Source: Bacteriovoracaceae bacterium UBA1511
GTDB taxonomy: Bacteria > Bdellovibrionota > Bacteriovoracia > Bacteriovoracales > Bacteriovoracaceae
Length of the DNA: 42,487 bases
Assembly: GCA_002323535.1 (NCBI GenBank)
Contig: DCQT01000010.1
Location: forward strand, 1 to 42,487
Direction: 5' to 3'
Both the position numbers and the translations under genes were made by a program. This document shows, one piece after another, positions 41,926 through 42,487 of the stretch; within the stretch, counting starts at the first letter, position 1, and each line of letters starts with the position of its first letter. Below the pieces are notes generated by a model. That model worked only from the letters and a program-made list of their open reading frames with translations, did not search any database and was not told the DNA's origin.

Positions 41926-42487
41926 TTAATAAGTGTCCCAGTAGAAATCTCTATCGAAGTCCCATCCATAATCATAGGAGTCATCGTAGTAAAATTTCTC
42001 TGAACAAAAGTAGCGGTAACTATTTTCCGTTCGGTTAAAGTAATCCCTTTCATTGGCACAAAGGTCATACCCCTGATTACACTGATAATTGTCAAAGTAA
42101 TCAACTGTTTCATTTGTCCAACCATCAACTAGTTCATAATCACATCGATCAACGTTGCTATAACGATGTAGGTAGCCGTTATAAACAAAGTAGGGGTAGT
42201 CGTTGTAGAATCTGTATCCATTTACCCAGGAGGAGTAGGGAATTCTATATCTTACCCAAGTATCCCAATAGATCGCAGAGTAAGGTAGCGCGTAAGAGTA
42301 TCTTCTCGAGCTAGACCAGTAGGACCTGTGGTAGGGGATCCCTGTGTAGTGTGTGTGATAATGAGTATGATAGTGCACTGTCGGTCTGTGCCAGTTAGGA
42401 CGGTGATAATGGGTTCTATGATAAGTGACCCTTCTTTCCGTTGTATGTCTGTGGATGACCCTTCTTGGCGGCCTTGGAGTATAGTTG
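41926..42487 (-). CDS. Tyr/His-rich secreted-type protein, partial (N-terminus beyond window end)
   Basis: The frame stays open from the stop at 41926 to the window edge, about 187 codons. A start could be read at an internal GTG, but the upstream codons continue the same composition (HRPNWHRPTV, then HYHTHYHTHY), so the gene runs off the window. The visible N-terminal part is His/Arg/Pro/Tyr-rich; the rest is extraordinarily rich in Tyr, Asp, Trp and Phe, with four cysteines (in DRCDY, YQCNQ, DLCANE and YFCSEK). No family recognised. The composition suggests an extracytoplasmic, possibly metal-binding or matrix-like protein; this is inference. A strong hairpin follows the stop. Confidence 0.65.
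   Translation of the reverse strand, partial: NYTPRPPRRVIHRHTTERRVTYHRTHYHRPNWHRPTVHYHTHYHTHYTGIPYHRSYWSSSRRYSYALPYSAIYWDTWVRYRIPYSSWVNGYRFYNDYPYFVYNGYLHRYSNVDRCDYELVDGWTNETVDYFDNYQCNQGYDLCANERDYFNRTENSYRYFCSEKFYYDDSYDYGWDFDRDFYWDTY

Noticed and set aside
1..42487. Mobile elements, CRISPR arrays, tRNA and rRNA genes
   Set aside because: No transposase or integrase, no regularly spaced repeats, and no recognisable tRNA or rRNA sequence seen; the only tandem repeats are the coding ones in the Arg-rich gene.

Overview
The window is AT-rich, gene-dense chromosomal DNA from a Gram-negative bacterium: it has lipoproteins with lipoboxes, Pal, outer-membrane beta-barrels and many short signal-peptide proteins. 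Gene style and content (many TTG/GTG starts, orphan FecR-domain proteins, many unfamiliar secreted proteins, a TatT-type TRAP transporter) suggest a Bdellovibrionota member near Bacteriovorax/Halobacteriovorax. That placement is an inference; no rRNA or taxonomic marker is present. I see no tRNA, rRNA, CRISPR array, insertion sequence or prophage.

Layout. 0-3.5 kb: a truncated DnaQ-like exonuclease (-) diverges from an lpdA / dihydrolipoamide acyltransferase pair (+). 3.5-9.2 kb: endonuclease I (-), a small secreted protein (+), rpsU (bS21, +), then ileS (eukaryote-like class) with a coupled secreted protein (-). 9.2-11.9 kb: an orphan FecR-domain protein, maf and a small secreted protein in overlapping order (+), facing a small basic protein (-). 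12.1-17.4 kb: a TRAP transporter operon, TatT lipoprotein - DctP - DctQ - DctM, followed by a 502-aa secreted protein of unknown function. 17.4-18.4 kb: a DHH-family nanoRNase/pAp phosphatase (-).

18.5-23.3 kb: five co-directional genes that look like a divergent GldA/GldF/GldG-type ABC system (ATPase, permease, auxiliary protein, DUF4340-like protein) plus a small multi-pass membrane protein. Then come thymidine kinase, a GHMP sugar kinase overlapping a Cys-cluster protein, a small membrane protein (-) and a YrbG-type cation exchanger.

27.4-34.3 kb (-): a long envelope and housekeeping run: pal, DUF4398-like lipoprotein, CpoB-like lipoprotein, metallophosphatase-tetraheme cytochrome fusion, tsaD, rsmA, FadL-like porin, smpB. 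tsaD also has a good promoter of its own. 34.3-37.0 kb (+): a 899-aa HExxH metallopeptidase with a probable C-terminal outer-membrane barrel. 37.0-39.7 kb (-): a 43-aa small ORF, saccharopine-dehydrogenase-like reductase, second FecR protein and a lipoprotein. 39.7-42.5 kb: low-complexity secreted proteins (Arg/Asn repeats; Tyr/His-rich, cut by the window end), a nitroreductase, and a small secreted paralogue of the Arg-rich protein's N-terminal domain.

The most notable material is the TatT-TRAP operon with an altered ligand-binding motif, the divergent Gld-like ABC cluster, the GHMP kinase / Cys-cluster pair, the metallopeptidase-barrel protein and the paralogous pair of secreted proteins near the right end. 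All functional statements come from reading the sequence; no database search was run.
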